A stretch of 64,000 bases of DNA from JAEYXS01 sp943367715. Lineage in GTDB: Bacteria > Verrucomicrobiota > Verrucomicrobiia > Limisphaerales > JAEYXS01. The notes beneath the pieces were generated by a model. The model was not told the DNA's origin and did no database searches. It saw only the letters and a list, made by a program, of their open reading frames with translations. Positions 1 through 10,500 of this stretch are shown piece by piece (position 1 is the stretch's first letter; each line of letters opens with the position of its first letter). The DNA is taken from NCBI GenBank assembly GCA_943367715.1, contig CALRJY020000003.1:213940-277939 (forward strand), written 5' to 3'. Made by a program: the position numbers and the translations under genes.

Positions 1-1366
1 ACACCAGTGTCGGATTATCGCGATCCAACGGCTTGTATCCCCACTGGTCACTTTCGCCATGCGTGACGCCGCCCTTGATGCCGCCGCCGCACAGCCAGTT
101 CGTGAAGCAATAAGGATTATGGTCCCGCCCGAGGCCGCCTTGAGTGGAAGGCATGCGGCCGAACTCGGTGGTCCACAGAATGATCGTATCTTCCAGCAAA
201 CCGCGTTGCTTCAAGTCTTGGATGAGCGCGGCTGTGCCTTTCGCCATGCCCCTCGCGAGGGGACCATGATCGCGCTCCACGTCTTCATGCGAATCCCAAT
301 TGCGGCGCGGGAAGCCATTGTCATTCCCCGACCAGATCTGGACGAAACGCACGCCGCGCTCCAAGAGCCGCCGGGCGACGAGGCATTTGCGGCCAAAATA
401 GTCGGCTTCTTCCGCCGCATTGATCTCCTTTGGCCATTCCTTCGTGGAGCGGTCGATACCGTACATATCCAAGATGTAATCGGGCTCCTTCGAGACATCG
501 AGCGCCTCGGGCGCGCTCAATTGCATGCGCGCGGCGAGCTCATAACTGCGGATGCGCGACTCCAAGCGTCCATCACCTTCACGCTGTGTGGCGTGCTGCT
601 GATTCAGTGAAGCCATCAGCCGCTGCGCCGCCGCTTCACTGCCGGGCGTGATGTAACTCCCGTTCTTGTGCGGATACAGATCGGCGATGGGCGTTTCGTT
701 ACCAGGATAAATGACCGTGCCGCTGTGCTGCGAAGGCAGAAACGCCGCGTCCCAATTCTTCACCCCGTTCGACGCCATCCCGCGGTGATCCGGCAAGACT
801 ACGAACGTCGGCAAATTCTCATTCTCACTGCCCAGCCCATAACTCACCCAACTGCCCATGCCCGGAAAACCTGGTAATTGAAACCCAGTCGCCTGCAATA
901 GCGTAGCGGCACTGTGCACTCCTGATTTGCCCACAAGATTATGCACGAACGTCATGTCATCCACACACGATCCCAGTGCTGACACGGCATCACTGATCTG
1001 TTTGCCCGATTGCCCGTAGGCCTTGAAATCCCAGATCGGCTTTTTCCACGGCCCCAAACCATTCTGAAACGCCTCCACCTTCTCGCCAAAGTCCGAAGGC
1101 TTGCCATCCTGTTTGATCAGCTCCTTCTTAAAATCCCACAAGTCGATATGACTCGCCGCCCCCGCCATGAAGAGCTGTACCACCCGCTTGGCCTTCGGGG
1201 GGAAATGCGGCAACGGAGCTTTGGTTTCCGCAGCGAGCAATCTTTCCTGACCGAGCAAACCGGCCAGCGCAATGCCACCCAAACCACCACCGCTTGACCA
1301 AAGAAATTCCCGCCGGCTCATCGCCTGACGCGCCTTCATCTGATGCCATGGAGAGGTATTTTTCAT
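1..1366 (-). CDS. DUF1501 family protein (DUF1501-B), partial at the left edge
   Basis: Reading the minus strand from the ATG at 1366 gives an uninterrupted frame of 455 codons running off the window. The N-terminus has a twin-arginine-like signal (SRREFLW, residues 16-22) followed by a glycine-rich hydrophobic stretch, so Tat export is likely; an ATG at residue 10 is an alternative start. Family motifs include an SHIDLWDF segment, TTEFGRMP and GRDHNP, all shared with the complete paralogue at 5029-6474. By comparison with that copy about 45 C-terminal residues are missing. DUF1501 proteins are sulfatase-fold-like secreted proteins of unknown reaction, almost always next to DUF1549/DUF1553 (PSD1) cytochrome genes, as here. 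It is the last visible gene of the minus-strand operon and is separated from PSD1-B by the GxxExxY element. Confidence 0.9.
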   Translation of the reverse strand, partial: MKNTSPWHQMKARQAMSRREFLWSSGGGLGGIALAGLLGQERLLAAETKAPLPHFPPKAKRVVQLFMAGAASHIDLWDFKKELIKQDGKPSDFGEKVEAFQNGLGPWKKPIWDFKAYGQSGKQISDAVSALGSCVDDMTFVHNLVGKSGVHSAATLLQATGFQLPGFPGMGSWVSYGLGSENENLPTFVVLPDHRGMASNGVKNWDAAFLPSQHSGTVIYPGNETPIADLYPHKNGSYITPGSEAAAQRLMASLNQQHATQREGDGRLESRIRSYELAARMQLSAPEALDVSKEPDYILDMYGIDRSTKEWPKEINAAEEADYFGRKCLVARRLLERGVRFVQIWSGNDNGFPRRNWDSHEDVERDHGPLARGMAKGTAALIQDLKQRGLLEDTIILWTTEFGRMPSTQGGLGRDHNPYCFTNWLCGGGIKGGVTHGESDQWGYKPLDRDNPTLV

Positions 1367-1393
1367 GCAATTTATCGCTTTAAACTGCAAAAT

Positions 1394-1422
1394 TTGAACA
1401 GGAGAAAACAGAGGGAACAGAG
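1394..1422 (+). repeat. Left inverted repeat of the GxxExxY element
   Basis: A 29-bp sequence beginning TTGAACAGGAGAAAACAG and ending GGGAACAGAG. Read inward, it matches the minus-strand sequence at 1930-1902 at 28 of 29 positions. The two copies flank the GxxExxY pseudogene. I see no obvious target-site duplication outside them. Confidence 0.8.
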
Positions 1423-1483
1423 TAAAGACCAAAAATCTCCCAATAAAACACCTCCGTTTGTTTTTCCGAATAGAATGACATGG

Positions 1484-1930
1484 TTATGCTTTGTTGGCGC
1501 CGGGCAGAATCAAACGAGTGACACCTTGAACCAGTTTGGTTTCATGAAAGTTGATCAATAGGCCTAAAGGCACGTTAAGCAATTTCATTTAGCTCAATAA
1601 TTGAGCCATATGAATGGGCAGTATTTCTTGAACGGCTTTTAATTCGACGAGAACACAACCTTCCACCAACACATCGAAACGCAAAGGCTCATCGAAAATG
1701 AGACCTTTGTATTCGACCCTCACTATTTTCTGGTTCACACAGCTCATTTTGCGAAGTGACATTTCATGCAGAAAACATTTTTCATAAATACTTTCTATCA
1801 GTCCCGGGCCTTTGTCCCTATGAACTTCAATTGCCCCAGCGATAATCTCCCCCGTTAATCCGCAAGCTCTTTCATAATCTGGATGCATAATTCCTCTCCT
1901 TCTCTGTTCCCTCTGTTTGCTCCTGTTCAA
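1484..1930 (-). pseudogene. GxxExxY family protein, interrupted by an in-frame stop
   Basis: The most likely start is the ATG at 1888, preceded by an AGGAGAGGAATT ribosome-binding site; the open frame extends to 1930. The family-defining GPGLIESIY segment (G-x2-E-x2-Y) is present, as are FDVLVEG and VELKAV, consistent with the PD-(D/E)xK nuclease-like fold assigned to the family. After AQLLS the frame hits TAA (1589-1591) but continues in the same frame with MKLLNVPLGLLINF and then LVQGVTRLIL up to a second TAA at 1484-1486. That is the expected C-terminal third of the family, where a tyrosine normally joins AQLL(T/S) to the next methionine or leucine. A single Tyr-to-stop change (TAT/TAC to TAA) explains it. 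It lies between two conserved operon genes and inside a pair of inverted repeats. Confidence 0.85.
1902..1930 (-). repeat. Right inverted repeat of the GxxExxY element
   Basis: Inverted copy of 1394-1422 (28/29 identical, the difference being C for A at the twelfth base). Its outer end contains the TGA stop codon of the PSD1-B gene (1927-1929), so the element abuts or supplies the end of that gene. Confidence 0.8.
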
Positions 1931-4900
1931 TCCACAAAATTGAATTCATTCAGGTTTAGGATGACACGGCAGGCGTTCGTCATCCCAAACTCTTTCGCAT
2001 AAGCCACCAGCTTCTGTGTCTCATCCTTGGTGGGCTTGCGTCCTGTAGCGTCATAAAAGCCCCGTTCAATCTGCGTCGTCACGTTACCACCACCCGCTTC
2101 CAGTTTTGCCGCGAAGTGCTTGGCCATCGTCACCATCAGCCCGTTGTTCAAGAGCGCGAGCGCTTGCAGGGGTGAAAGACTTTCGTTGCGTTTGCCCACC
2201 TGCATCGAAGGATCGGCGCAATCCAGCGTGGTCATGAAGGGCTGCATCTGCGACCGCACGATGAAGCGGTAGATGGATCGCCGATGCGACAACGGGTCCT
2301 CGGGATTGTGCAGATGATACTGGTAGTGTGGGGAGTGTTCCGGCTTCTCGATGACGAAATCTTGAAACGCGGGTCCGCCCATCTTCGGGTTCAACTTCCC
2401 GCTGACGAACAGCACACTGTCCCGGACTCCTTCCGCATCCAGCTTCCGCCGGTTCATCCGCCACAGATACCGGTTGTCGGCATCTACCGTAGCCGCCGAC
2501 GTGAGGAAGCGGATCTGACTGGTTGGCAAGTTCCGCCTCGTCACCTCGTCGGCTACACTGGAAACTTGGCGATACGTCGCACTGGTCACCATCAGCTTGT
2601 GCAACTTCTTAAACGACTGCCCGCCATCGCGGAACTCCATCGCCAGCCAGTCGATCAATTCCGGATGCGTCGGCTGCACGCCCATTCGCCCGAAATCATT
2701 CGGCGTCTCCGCGAGGCCTTTGCCGAAATGATACTGCCACACGCGGTTCACGATACTTCGCCACGTGAGCGGGTTCTTCTCATCCGTCAGCCACTTCGCC
2801 AATTCAGCACGCCGTTCGGTCTCGGGACCTTGTGCGGCCTTCTCGAATCGTCCGGGCAACCACGAGATCGCCTGCACCGCTCCCGGTGTCACTTCCTTGC
2901 CTGGAGACAGCACGCTGCCGCGATTCAACACATAGATAGGCCGCGCTTTCCCGCCATTCGCGCCCGTGCCGGCAAAGTTTCCTGAGCCGTAAAGCACGGT
3001 GCCTGCGTAAACCATGTCCGGCTTCGGAAACGCCGCCAGTTCGATCCTCGTGCGATTCAGTTCTTTTTCTATCTGCACCTGTTCCGACTTGGCGGTCGCA
3101 TCCAGCACGCTCTCCAGCAGTTTGGTCCGCTTGCTTTCGAGTTCGGCCAGTTGTCCTGAGATGTCCGGAGCCGGCAACGGCGCAACGGAGTCCACCAAGT
3201 TAGCCTTCCGCCAGCGTGGTGGCGCTTCAATGGAGTCCAATGCAGTGACTGACGCGTTCGCTGCGAGGTTGTGTCCCGTGCTGTCAAAAACCTGCAACTC
3301 CGCGAGCGAGAAAATGTAGTCGTCCTTGCGCAAGGCGAGCTTCGTGGCCGTGACGCGCACAAAGCGTCCCGTGGCACCAGCGACGCAAAGCTCTGCGGTG
3401 TCGTGCCCGGATTACGTACATCTGCTTTCTCCTGAATGGTGACAGGCACGCGCCCTGCCTTGAACTCAGGATCATCACTGGTCTCGATCTTGAACCGCAG
3501 CGGGAAGCCGAAGCCCGAGCCAATGCCGTTGAAATCATCATAGCAAGGTTGCAGCACCACTTTGTCGATGACCACGCTCTTGCCCAAGTCCACCTGCACC
3601 CACTTCACCGTGCCCTGATCTTTCGCGATCGCACTGTGGTAGCCGTACTCGGAACGAGTATTGCCCTGGCTCTTCTTGGAAGCGGTCGCAATCTGTTCAT
3701 CCAACGCGACGAGCTCCTTGCCGCCCAATTGCTTGATTTTGCCTTCGATGGCTTTTTTACGCGCCGTCAATTCACTCTGCTGGTTCTCCAAATCATTGAA
3801 CCGCTTCGTCAATCCGGCATCGCTGAAATATTTTTTATCCGTTCTATCAAGTGCCGCGAACACGGCTTGCAGCGAATAGTAGTCCTCCTGCGAGATGGGA
3901 TCGAACTTGTGGTTGTGACATTGCGCGCAGCTCGCGGTGAGGCTGCTGAAGGTCTGCATCGTGTTCGCCACCATGTCATCGCGGTCAAGATGGCGGGCGA
4001 TCTTCCCATCCGTTTTGCTCTCCGGAACTTCCGCATGGCCGATGAAATCCCATGGCCCCGCCGCGATGAAGCCCAGTGCCTCGATGCCATCCCGCGTGCC
4101 GGGATACATGATGTCACCGGCGATCTGCTCCTGCACGAAGCGCGCATACGGCTTGTCCTCATTGAACGCGCGGATGACGTAGTCCCGATACGGCCACGCA
4201 TTCGGACGCGGCTTGTCCTTGTCGTAACCGTGCGTGTCGCCGTAATGCACCACATCCAGCCAATGGCGCGCCCAGCGTTCCCCGTATTGCGGTGAAGCCA
4301 GCAGGCGATCCACCAACTTCTCATAAGCCTGTGGATCCTTATCCGCGATGAACGCCTCAATCTCCTCCGGCTTCGGCGGCAACCCGATAAGATCGAAATA
4401 AAGTCGTCGTATCAACGTGCGCCGATCCGCCTCCGGCGATTGCGGCAATCCCTTCTCAACGAGTTTCGCGACCACAAACGCATCAATCGGATTCTGAAGC
4501 TTAAACTTTGAACCTTGAACCTTCGGAACTCCTGGCTTCACGAGCGGCTTGAGCGACCACCAATCCCGCTTGTCCTCCAGCTTCACGCTCGAGCTCTCGG
4601 GCCACACCGCCCCTTGGTCGATCCAAGTTCGCAGCAACGCGATCTGCTTCGCTGTCAATCGCTCGCCCTTCGGCGGCATCTTGAGCTTTTCATCCTGCCC
4701 GCTCACAAATCGGATGAGCGGGCTCTCGCTGCTTTTGCCGGGGATAATGTTCGGCGCGTGGTAATCGCCACCTGTCAACGCGATAGACTTCGCATCCAGC
4801 CGGTAACTGTTCTTTTGCGTCTCCGGCCCATGACATTTCAAGCACGTCTGCTGGAAGATGGGCTGGATATCCCGAACGAAATCCACCTTCTCCCCACTCG

Positions 4901-4982
4901 CACTCAAGGCATCACCCGCAGACCAGGCCAATGCTCCGCCACACAAAAGTGCGTGAAGCCATGAGCGCTCCAAAAGCTTCAT
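1927..4982 (-). pseudogene. PSD1-family DUF1549/DUF1553 cytochrome protein (PSD1-B), frameshifted
   Basis: Two overlapping frames together encode one protein of about 1,018 residues, the usual PSD1 size. The N-terminal frame (4982 to about 3388) starts with a signal peptide (MKLLERSWLHALLCGGALAW), then a cytochrome c-like motif CLKCH in the planctomycete-type haem domain, the DUF1549 region and a second CxxCH (CAQCH). The C-terminal frame (about 3390 to 1927) carries a discoidin-like segment and DUF1553. The join falls near 3386-3392: one frame reads TPQSFA and the other resumes CVAGATGRFVRVTA, as if a single T were missing from a T run. This could be a real mutation or a sequencing/assembly indel. 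A 7-bp tandem repeat lies within the linker at 4496-4523. PSD1 proteins are secreted and of unproven reaction, often linked to (sulfated) polysaccharide use. Confidence 0.85.
4496..4523 (-). repeat. Four-unit 7-bp tandem repeat inside PSD1-B
   Basis: On the + strand the units are GAAGCTT, AAACTTT, GAACCTT, GAACCTT. On the coding strand this reads as repeats of AAGGTTC/AAAGTTT and encodes a KVQGSKFKLQ stretch between the WWSLKPL and NPIDAF segments of the DUF1549 linker. The paralogue at 7585-10602 has unrelated sequence here, so this looks like an in-frame insertion tolerated in a linker. Confidence 0.75.
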
Positions 4983-5028
4983 TCATCTGGCAGAGTAGGA
5001 GTGCATCAAGAGACTGCTACGGTATTGA

Positions 5029-6474
5029 TTACGCCAAAATCTTCTCGATCACGTGCCCGTGCACATCGGTGAGGCGGCGTTCCGCGCCATTGTGGTAGTA
5101 CGTCAGCTTCTCGTGATCGAGTCCAAGCAGATGCAGGACCGTGGCGTAGAAGTCATAGACGCTGGTGATGTCCTGCTGTGCGCGGCGGCCGAACTCATCC
5201 GTGGCGCCATAGCTCACACCGCCTTTGATGCCCGCCCCCATCATCCACGTGGTGAGCGCATCGGGATTGTGATCGCGGCCATCGGTGCCCTCCTGCCGCG
5301 TGGGCATGCGACCGAATTCCGTGGTCCAGAGCACGAGGACATCCTCCAACATGCCGCGTTGTTTCATATCCGTGAGCAGGGCGGCGGTGGGCTGATCGAA
5401 GATGGGGCAATGGCGTTCGTAATCGGCCTTCAAGGTCTTGTGGGCATCCCAGTTCAAGAGGCCATCGACGGCGGAAGCGCGCGAGGCGCAGTAAAGGCTC
5501 ACGTAGCGTACACCTTGTTCCAAGTAACGGCGGGAGAGGAGGCAATTGCGAGCGTAGGCGGCGAGCAGTGGGTTCTTACTATCGGTGCCGTACATCTGTT
5601 GGAGATGTGCGGGCTCTTTGGAGATATCCGCGACTTGCGGCGCGGTGAGTTGCATGCGGGCAGCGAGTTCATAGGAAGCCATGCGGGCTTTCAATTCACT
5701 CTCGCCGGGATGCCGCAAGGCGTGTTCGCCATTGATGGTCTGGAGGAAATCGCGGGTGGCTTTTTCTTCGCGCTCACTGATGGAGGCCGGGCGGGTTAGA
5801 TTACGCAGCGGTTGCTGGGCGGACATCGCGACGGCTTGATGCTGCGCGGGCAAAAAGCCATTCGCCCAGTTCGCCTTGCCGTTCGGGGGCTCACCGCGTA
5901 CGTCCTGGATGGCGACGTAGGTCGGCAGATTATTGTTCAAGCTGCCGAGGGCGTAACTGGACCATGCGCCGGCGCTCGGAAAACCTTCACGGACGAAGCC
6001 GCTGTTCATGAAGATGCAGCCGGGGCCGTGGGTGTTCGTGCGGGACGCCATGCCGTGCAGGAACGCGATATCGTCCACGTGCTTGCTCATGTGCGGCAGC
6101 ATGCTGGAGATCATCTTGCCGCTCTGGCCGCCAGGCGCGAAGGCCCACGGGGATTTCATCAGCGGCCCGTTCTTGCCCTGAAAACTCACCATGTTCTCTT
6201 CACCGGGCAAGGGCTTGCCATCGTATTTCTCGAGGGACGGTTTGTAGTCCCACAAGTCCACGTGCGAGGCCGCACCGGGACAGAAGATCTGCAAGACCTG
6301 TTTGGCCTTGGGCTTGAACTGCGGCTGGCCGGGCTTCCATGCGGCGGTTTCGGAAGAGAGTGCGGCACCTAGCAAATCATCCGCGAGCAGGCTGGTCAGT
6401 GCGACGCCGGTGAGGCCGCTGGTCATGCGCCCGAGGAACTGGCGGCGGGCGAGATTGAGGGTGTTGGGGTTCAT
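5029..6474 (-). CDS. DUF1501 family protein (DUF1501-A)
   Basis: Complete 481-residue member. The N-terminus MNPNTLNLARRQFLGR is a clear twin-arginine signal followed by GLTGVALTSLLADDLLGA, so export by Tat is likely. Conserved blocks include SHVDLWDYKP, the HGMASRTNTHGPG region, LNWDAHKTL, WTTEFGRMPT and GRDHNPDALT. The C-terminus DFYATVLHLLGLDHEKLTYY followed by RLTDVHG is the usual family ending. It sits 46 bp upstream of PSD1-B and 13 bp downstream of the glycoside hydrolase, on the same strand, so it is probably co-transcribed. The enzymatic role of DUF1501 is not established; the genetic pairing with PSD1 is the well-known feature. Confidence 0.95.
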   Translation of the reverse strand: MNPNTLNLARRQFLGRMTSGLTGVALTSLLADDLLGAALSSETAAWKPGQPQFKPKAKQVLQIFCPGAASHVDLWDYKPSLEKYDGKPLPGEENMVSFQGKNGPLMKSPWAFAPGGQSGKMISSMLPHMSKHVDDIAFLHGMASRTNTHGPGCIFMNSGFVREGFPSAGAWSSYALGSLNNNLPTYVAIQDVRGEPPNGKANWANGFLPAQHQAVAMSAQQPLRNLTRPASISEREEKATRDFLQTINGEHALRHPGESELKARMASYELAARMQLTAPQVADISKEPAHLQQMYGTDSKNPLLAAYARNCLLSRRYLEQGVRYVSLYCASRASAVDGLLNWDAHKTLKADYERHCPIFDQPTAALLTDMKQRGMLEDVLVLWTTEFGRMPTRQEGTDGRDHNPDALTTWMMGAGIKGGVSYGATDEFGRRAQQDITSVYDFYATVLHLLGLDHEKLTYYHNGAERRLTDVHGHVIEKILA

Positions 6475-6487
6475 GGCGGATTATCGG

Positions 6488-7582
6488 TTAAGCTTTCTCC
6501 CACGGGGCGCGCAAGGCGGGTTTCTGGGTCAGGAATTCCAAACCGCCGCGCATTTTGCCCTTCGCGGTGAAGAACGGGTGGAAGCCTTCCTTGTTGATGC
6601 CATTGGCGTCATAGCGATCGCGACGGGTGGAGATGGCTTTGCCTTCGCGCAAGGCCCAGCCCATCCAGCCGAAACCGGCGGCGGACAGGAGCTCATCGTA
6701 ATACCTCGCGACGTCAGCACGGACTTGGTCGTTCAGGGAGCCGGGGATGCATTCGTTCACGAGAACCGGCTTGCTGTACTTTTGTTTCAGCCCGGCCAGG
6801 TCGGCGATCTGCTTTTCCAAAGTGGGCCGTTCATGCGCATATGGGTGACCGCAGAGAACATCGCAGATGCCCGCGTAGGCTTCGATGTTCGCGCCATTCA
6901 TCGTACCAACGGTGATGGGCTGCTGTGCGCCGCATTTGCGCACGGTATCGGCGATGGCGGTGAGCCAGTCCTGTTCCTTCTTCGTGCCTTCGGGCGTCAT
7001 CTCCTTCGCCCATGTGGCACCGGCTTGCGGTTCGTTGCACAGGTCCCAGATCAGGATGCGATTGTCTTTGGCCAAGGGCGTGACCAAGGCGCGGACGTAG
7101 TCGAGTTGTGGTCCCCAGTTCTTGAAGAGGTTGTCGATGTAGGTGCCGCCGTAGTCGTAATGGTTGTCGTGCCAGCGGTTGAAGAGGCACGGCATCGTTT
7201 TCATGCCGGCTTCATCGATGGCTTTCACGGCGTCCAAGAAATGCGTGGTGATCTTTTCGGGATCGGCCATCCACGCGCTGAACTCGATCCAGAGGCGGAT
7301 GCAGTTCGCATGCACTTGGCGTGCGAGAGCTACCTCTTCACGCATGCGGGCGCCATCGTAGGAGAGCCAGGCTTCTTCGATGCGGGCGCCCCAGGATGGC
7401 ACGACACTGAAGCCGCGCAACCAGCCGTAGCCGGTGTAGTTATGCAGCGTGGGTTTGGCCCAAGTCACCTTCGGTGCAGGCTCTTTGACGGTCTCGGCGG
7501 CGTGCGCGACTTGGCCGAGGGCGAGCGTGAGGGTGCCGACTTTGGTGATGAAATCGCGGCGAGTGGAAATGAGTGGCGTCAT
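6488..7582 (-). CDS. GH5-like (cellulase-superfamily) glycoside hydrolase, Tat-exported
   Basis: A 364-residue protein with a Tat signal (STRRDFITK, residues 6-14) and a short hydrophobic stretch ending QVAHA. The body has TIM-barrel glycosidase signatures: RLWIEFSAW, ILIWDLCNEPQ with the presumed acid/base Glu near residue 183, and PVLVNECIPG with the presumed nucleophile Glu near residue 277, then GWMGWALREG. The Glu spacing suits clan GH-A, of which GH5 is the commonest match; the exact family and substrate cannot be fixed by eye. It begins 2 bases after the PSD1-A stop codon and is followed at once by DUF1501-A, so it belongs to the GntR-led operon and supports a role of this operon in polysaccharide breakdown. 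Confidence 0.85.
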   Translation of the reverse strand: MTPLISTRRDFITKVGTLTLALGQVAHAAETVKEPAPKVTWAKPTLHNYTGYGWLRGFSVVPSWGARIEEAWLSYDGARMREEVALARQVHANCIRLWIEFSAWMADPEKITTHFLDAVKAIDEAGMKTMPCLFNRWHDNHYDYGGTYIDNLFKNWGPQLDYVRALVTPLAKDNRILIWDLCNEPQAGATWAKEMTPEGTKKEQDWLTAIADTVRKCGAQQPITVGTMNGANIEAYAGICDVLCGHPYAHERPTLEKQIADLAGLKQKYSKPVLVNECIPGSLNDQVRADVARYYDELLSAAGFGWMGWALREGKAISTRRDRYDANGINKEGFHPFFTAKGKMRGGLEFLTQKPALRAPWEKA

Positions 7583-7584
7583 GG

Positions 7585-10500
7585 TTACTCCAGATAGATC
7601 AGTTCGTTCGCGTTCAGCAGGGCGCGGCAGAAGGCGGTCAGGCCGTGCTTGGTGATGAGGTTGGTGGCGGCGGTGAGTTCGCTCTTCGTGGGCTGACGTT
7701 GGAAGGCGAGCGTGTAGGCGCGTTGAACGGATTTAGTTAAATCATCCTTCCCGGCTTCTTTCTCTACGCGGGCGGCCAAGGCGGTGGCCATGTCGAGCGT
7801 GAAGCTGTGATTCAGGAGCGTAAGGGCTTGGAGTGGCGTGGTGGTGTTGGCGCGACGGGGGACGCCGAAGGCGTTGTCAGGCAGATCGAAATCGCTCAAC
7901 ACATCCACCACAGAGGCGCGGGCGCTTTGATGATAGACGGCACGGCGATAGGTCTCGGGGCCGATCTTATCGAGCGCGGAGTAGGTAGAGACGTTGTCCG
8001 ACTTGTACTCGTAGAGACGGAAGCCGGGGCCGCCCATGCGTTCATCGAGCTTGCCGGTGACGGCGAGGATGGTATCGCGCACCGACTCAGCATCGAGACG
8101 ACGAGGCGGGAAGCGCCAAAGGAAACGGGCGTCTTTGTCCACTCGGGCGGCGGCTTCGCGGAAGTCGGCGGATTGTTGGTAGGTTTGCGAGAGGAGGATC
8201 TCGCGATGGAGGGCTTTGAGTTTCCAACCATTCGCATGCAAGCGATGCGCGAGGTAATCCAGCAACTCTGGGTGCGTGGGCTGGCCGCCGAGGAAGCCGA
8301 AATCGCCGGGGGTATCTACGATGCCGGTGCCGAAGTGATAGTGCCACACGCGGTTCACCAGCACGCGGGCGCTGAGTGGATTTTCATCGCTCACGATCCA
8401 TTTCGCGAGCGCGAGGCGGCGTTCGCTCTCGGGGGACTTAGCATCGAGTTCGTAGGATTTGGTGACGCGTTCCAACACGTTGAGGCTGGAAGGTTTCACG
8501 ATGTCGCCGGGCTTCATCGGGTCGCCGCCTTTTTGCACGACGGTGGCATCTTTCGGTTGCGTGATGTTGCCGACCCAGACTTGAGGCAAGGCAGGGATAG
8601 CACGGAGTTTGGCGTCTACTTGGGCGATGAGCTTGTTGAACTCAGCGAGCTGTTTGCGGTCGTCATCCGTCGTGACACGGCGGCTGATGCGCAGATCGGC
8701 CAGCGGTTTGTCGAAAGGTTTGCGGTCGAAGGAATCAGCGGCCTTCTTCCATTCTTTGCCATCGAGGGAGGTGAAGACTTCGTATTCCGTCACGAAGGGC
8801 GTCGCGCCGGCGATCGCGCGGTCATCGGGGCCGGTGTAATTGTTGAAGAGCGTGATGCGGTCGATGGTTTCGGTCTGCGCGAAGGTGATGGTGAGTTGCG
8901 CGGGATTGCCGATGAACCAGCGGGCGCCGAACTTGCCATCGTTCACGAGGTTCACGTCGTAGGCGTTATCGAAATCTTTCGCTTCGCGGCTCTTGGTGCC
9001 TTCGGCTTTGGCGCCATTGCTGGCGAGGGCGACATTGCGTTCACCGGACCAGACTTGCACTTCTTCCAGCTTGCCGCCGCCACCGCTTAAGGGAGAACTG
9101 GTGGTGGCGAGGAAATTGAAGCGCACGTGGCGCGCTTGGATCGGCGCGAAGGTTTCATCCGTCTGACGTGGGCTGGGAGCGGGCCGTGGCGTGGCGGGAA
9201 CTTCCGCATTCTTGATACGTTCGGCGATGTCCTTATCCACCTTGGCTTTATCCGCGGCCAAACGGGCACGCTCTTCATTGAGCGGCTTCGTCGCGTCGTC
9301 AAATTGTTGGCGTTGCTCGGCGGTGGCGAGGACGCGGGGACCGTGTTTCACGCCTTCGAAGACGGATTTGATGCGGTAATAATCTTCCGTGGGGATGGGG
9401 TCGAACTTGTGGTTATGGCAGCGGGCGCAGTTGATCGTGAGGCCGAGGAACGCGGAGCCGGTGGCGCTGACCATGTCATCGAGGGTGGCGGCACGGATAT
9501 TCGCAGCGGCGACGACGTCTTGATTCCCCACGTCGTCATACGGTCCCATGGTAATGAAGCCGACGCCGACTTCGGTCTCCGGTTTGTCCTTGGCTACAAC
9601 ATCACCGGCAAGGTGCTCGATGATGAACTGGTTGAAGGGTTTGTCTTCATTGATTGAGCGGATGACGTAGTCGCGGAAGGGCCACGCGTTATCGATGATG
9701 AAATTGCGCTCGAAACCATTGCTCTCGCCGAAGCGGACGATGTCCAGCCAATGACGACCCCAACGTTCGCCATAGCGTGGTGAGGCGAGCAGGCGGTCCA
9801 CGAGTTTGGCGTAGGCATCGGGAGATTTGTCGTTCACGAAGGCCTCCACTTCTTCCATCGTGGGCGGGAGTCCGGTGACATCGTAAGTCACGCGGCGGAT
9901 GAGGGCGCGGCGTTCGGCGGGCGCGTTCGGTTGCAGGTCTTTCGCGGCGAGTTGGGCGAGGATGTAGCGGTCGATGGGGCTTGCCTGCCACGCTTTGAGA
10001 TCGAACTTGGTGCGTTGCGGCTTGGTGACTTTGCTGACCTTGGTTTTGAGGTCTTTGGGTTCGGGCGGTTGCGCTTGGGCGAGGGCTTGCAGGGACCACC
10101 AGGTTTTGTCGCCGCGTTTCACTTCGACGGTGGCGGCTTCGCGCGGATCGGGAGCGCCGAGTTTTACCCAGCGGGTCAGATCGGCGATCTGCTCGGGCGT
10201 GAGCTTTTTCTTGGGCGGCATCTCCTGGTCTTCGATCTCGTGACGGACGACTTTCAGAAGCAGACTTTGCTCAGGCGCGCTGGAATCGAGGAGGGGTTTG
10301 CCGGAGTCGCCGCCTTTGGTGAGGCCAGATTTGGAGTCTAGGAGCAGGCCGCCTTTCACTTTCTTCGCTTGGGCGCTGTGACAATCGTAGCATTCGGCGA
10401 CTAACAGCGGACGGATCTTTTGCTCGAAGAAGGTGAGGTGTTCTTTCGGGGGTGTGGCGGCGGAACTGGTGGCGGTGTACGGGCTGAAGGCGGTACTTAG

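Noticed and set aside
1343..1561. 72-residue plus-strand frame
   Set aside because: Crosses the left inverted repeat and the broken GxxExxY C-terminus; composition is not protein-like.
6302..7597. 431-residue plus-strand frame
   Set aside because: Antisense to the GH5-like gene and DUF1501-A; no motif support.
7807..9090. 427-residue plus-strand frame
   Set aside because: Antisense to PSD1-A, whose motifs fix the real strand.
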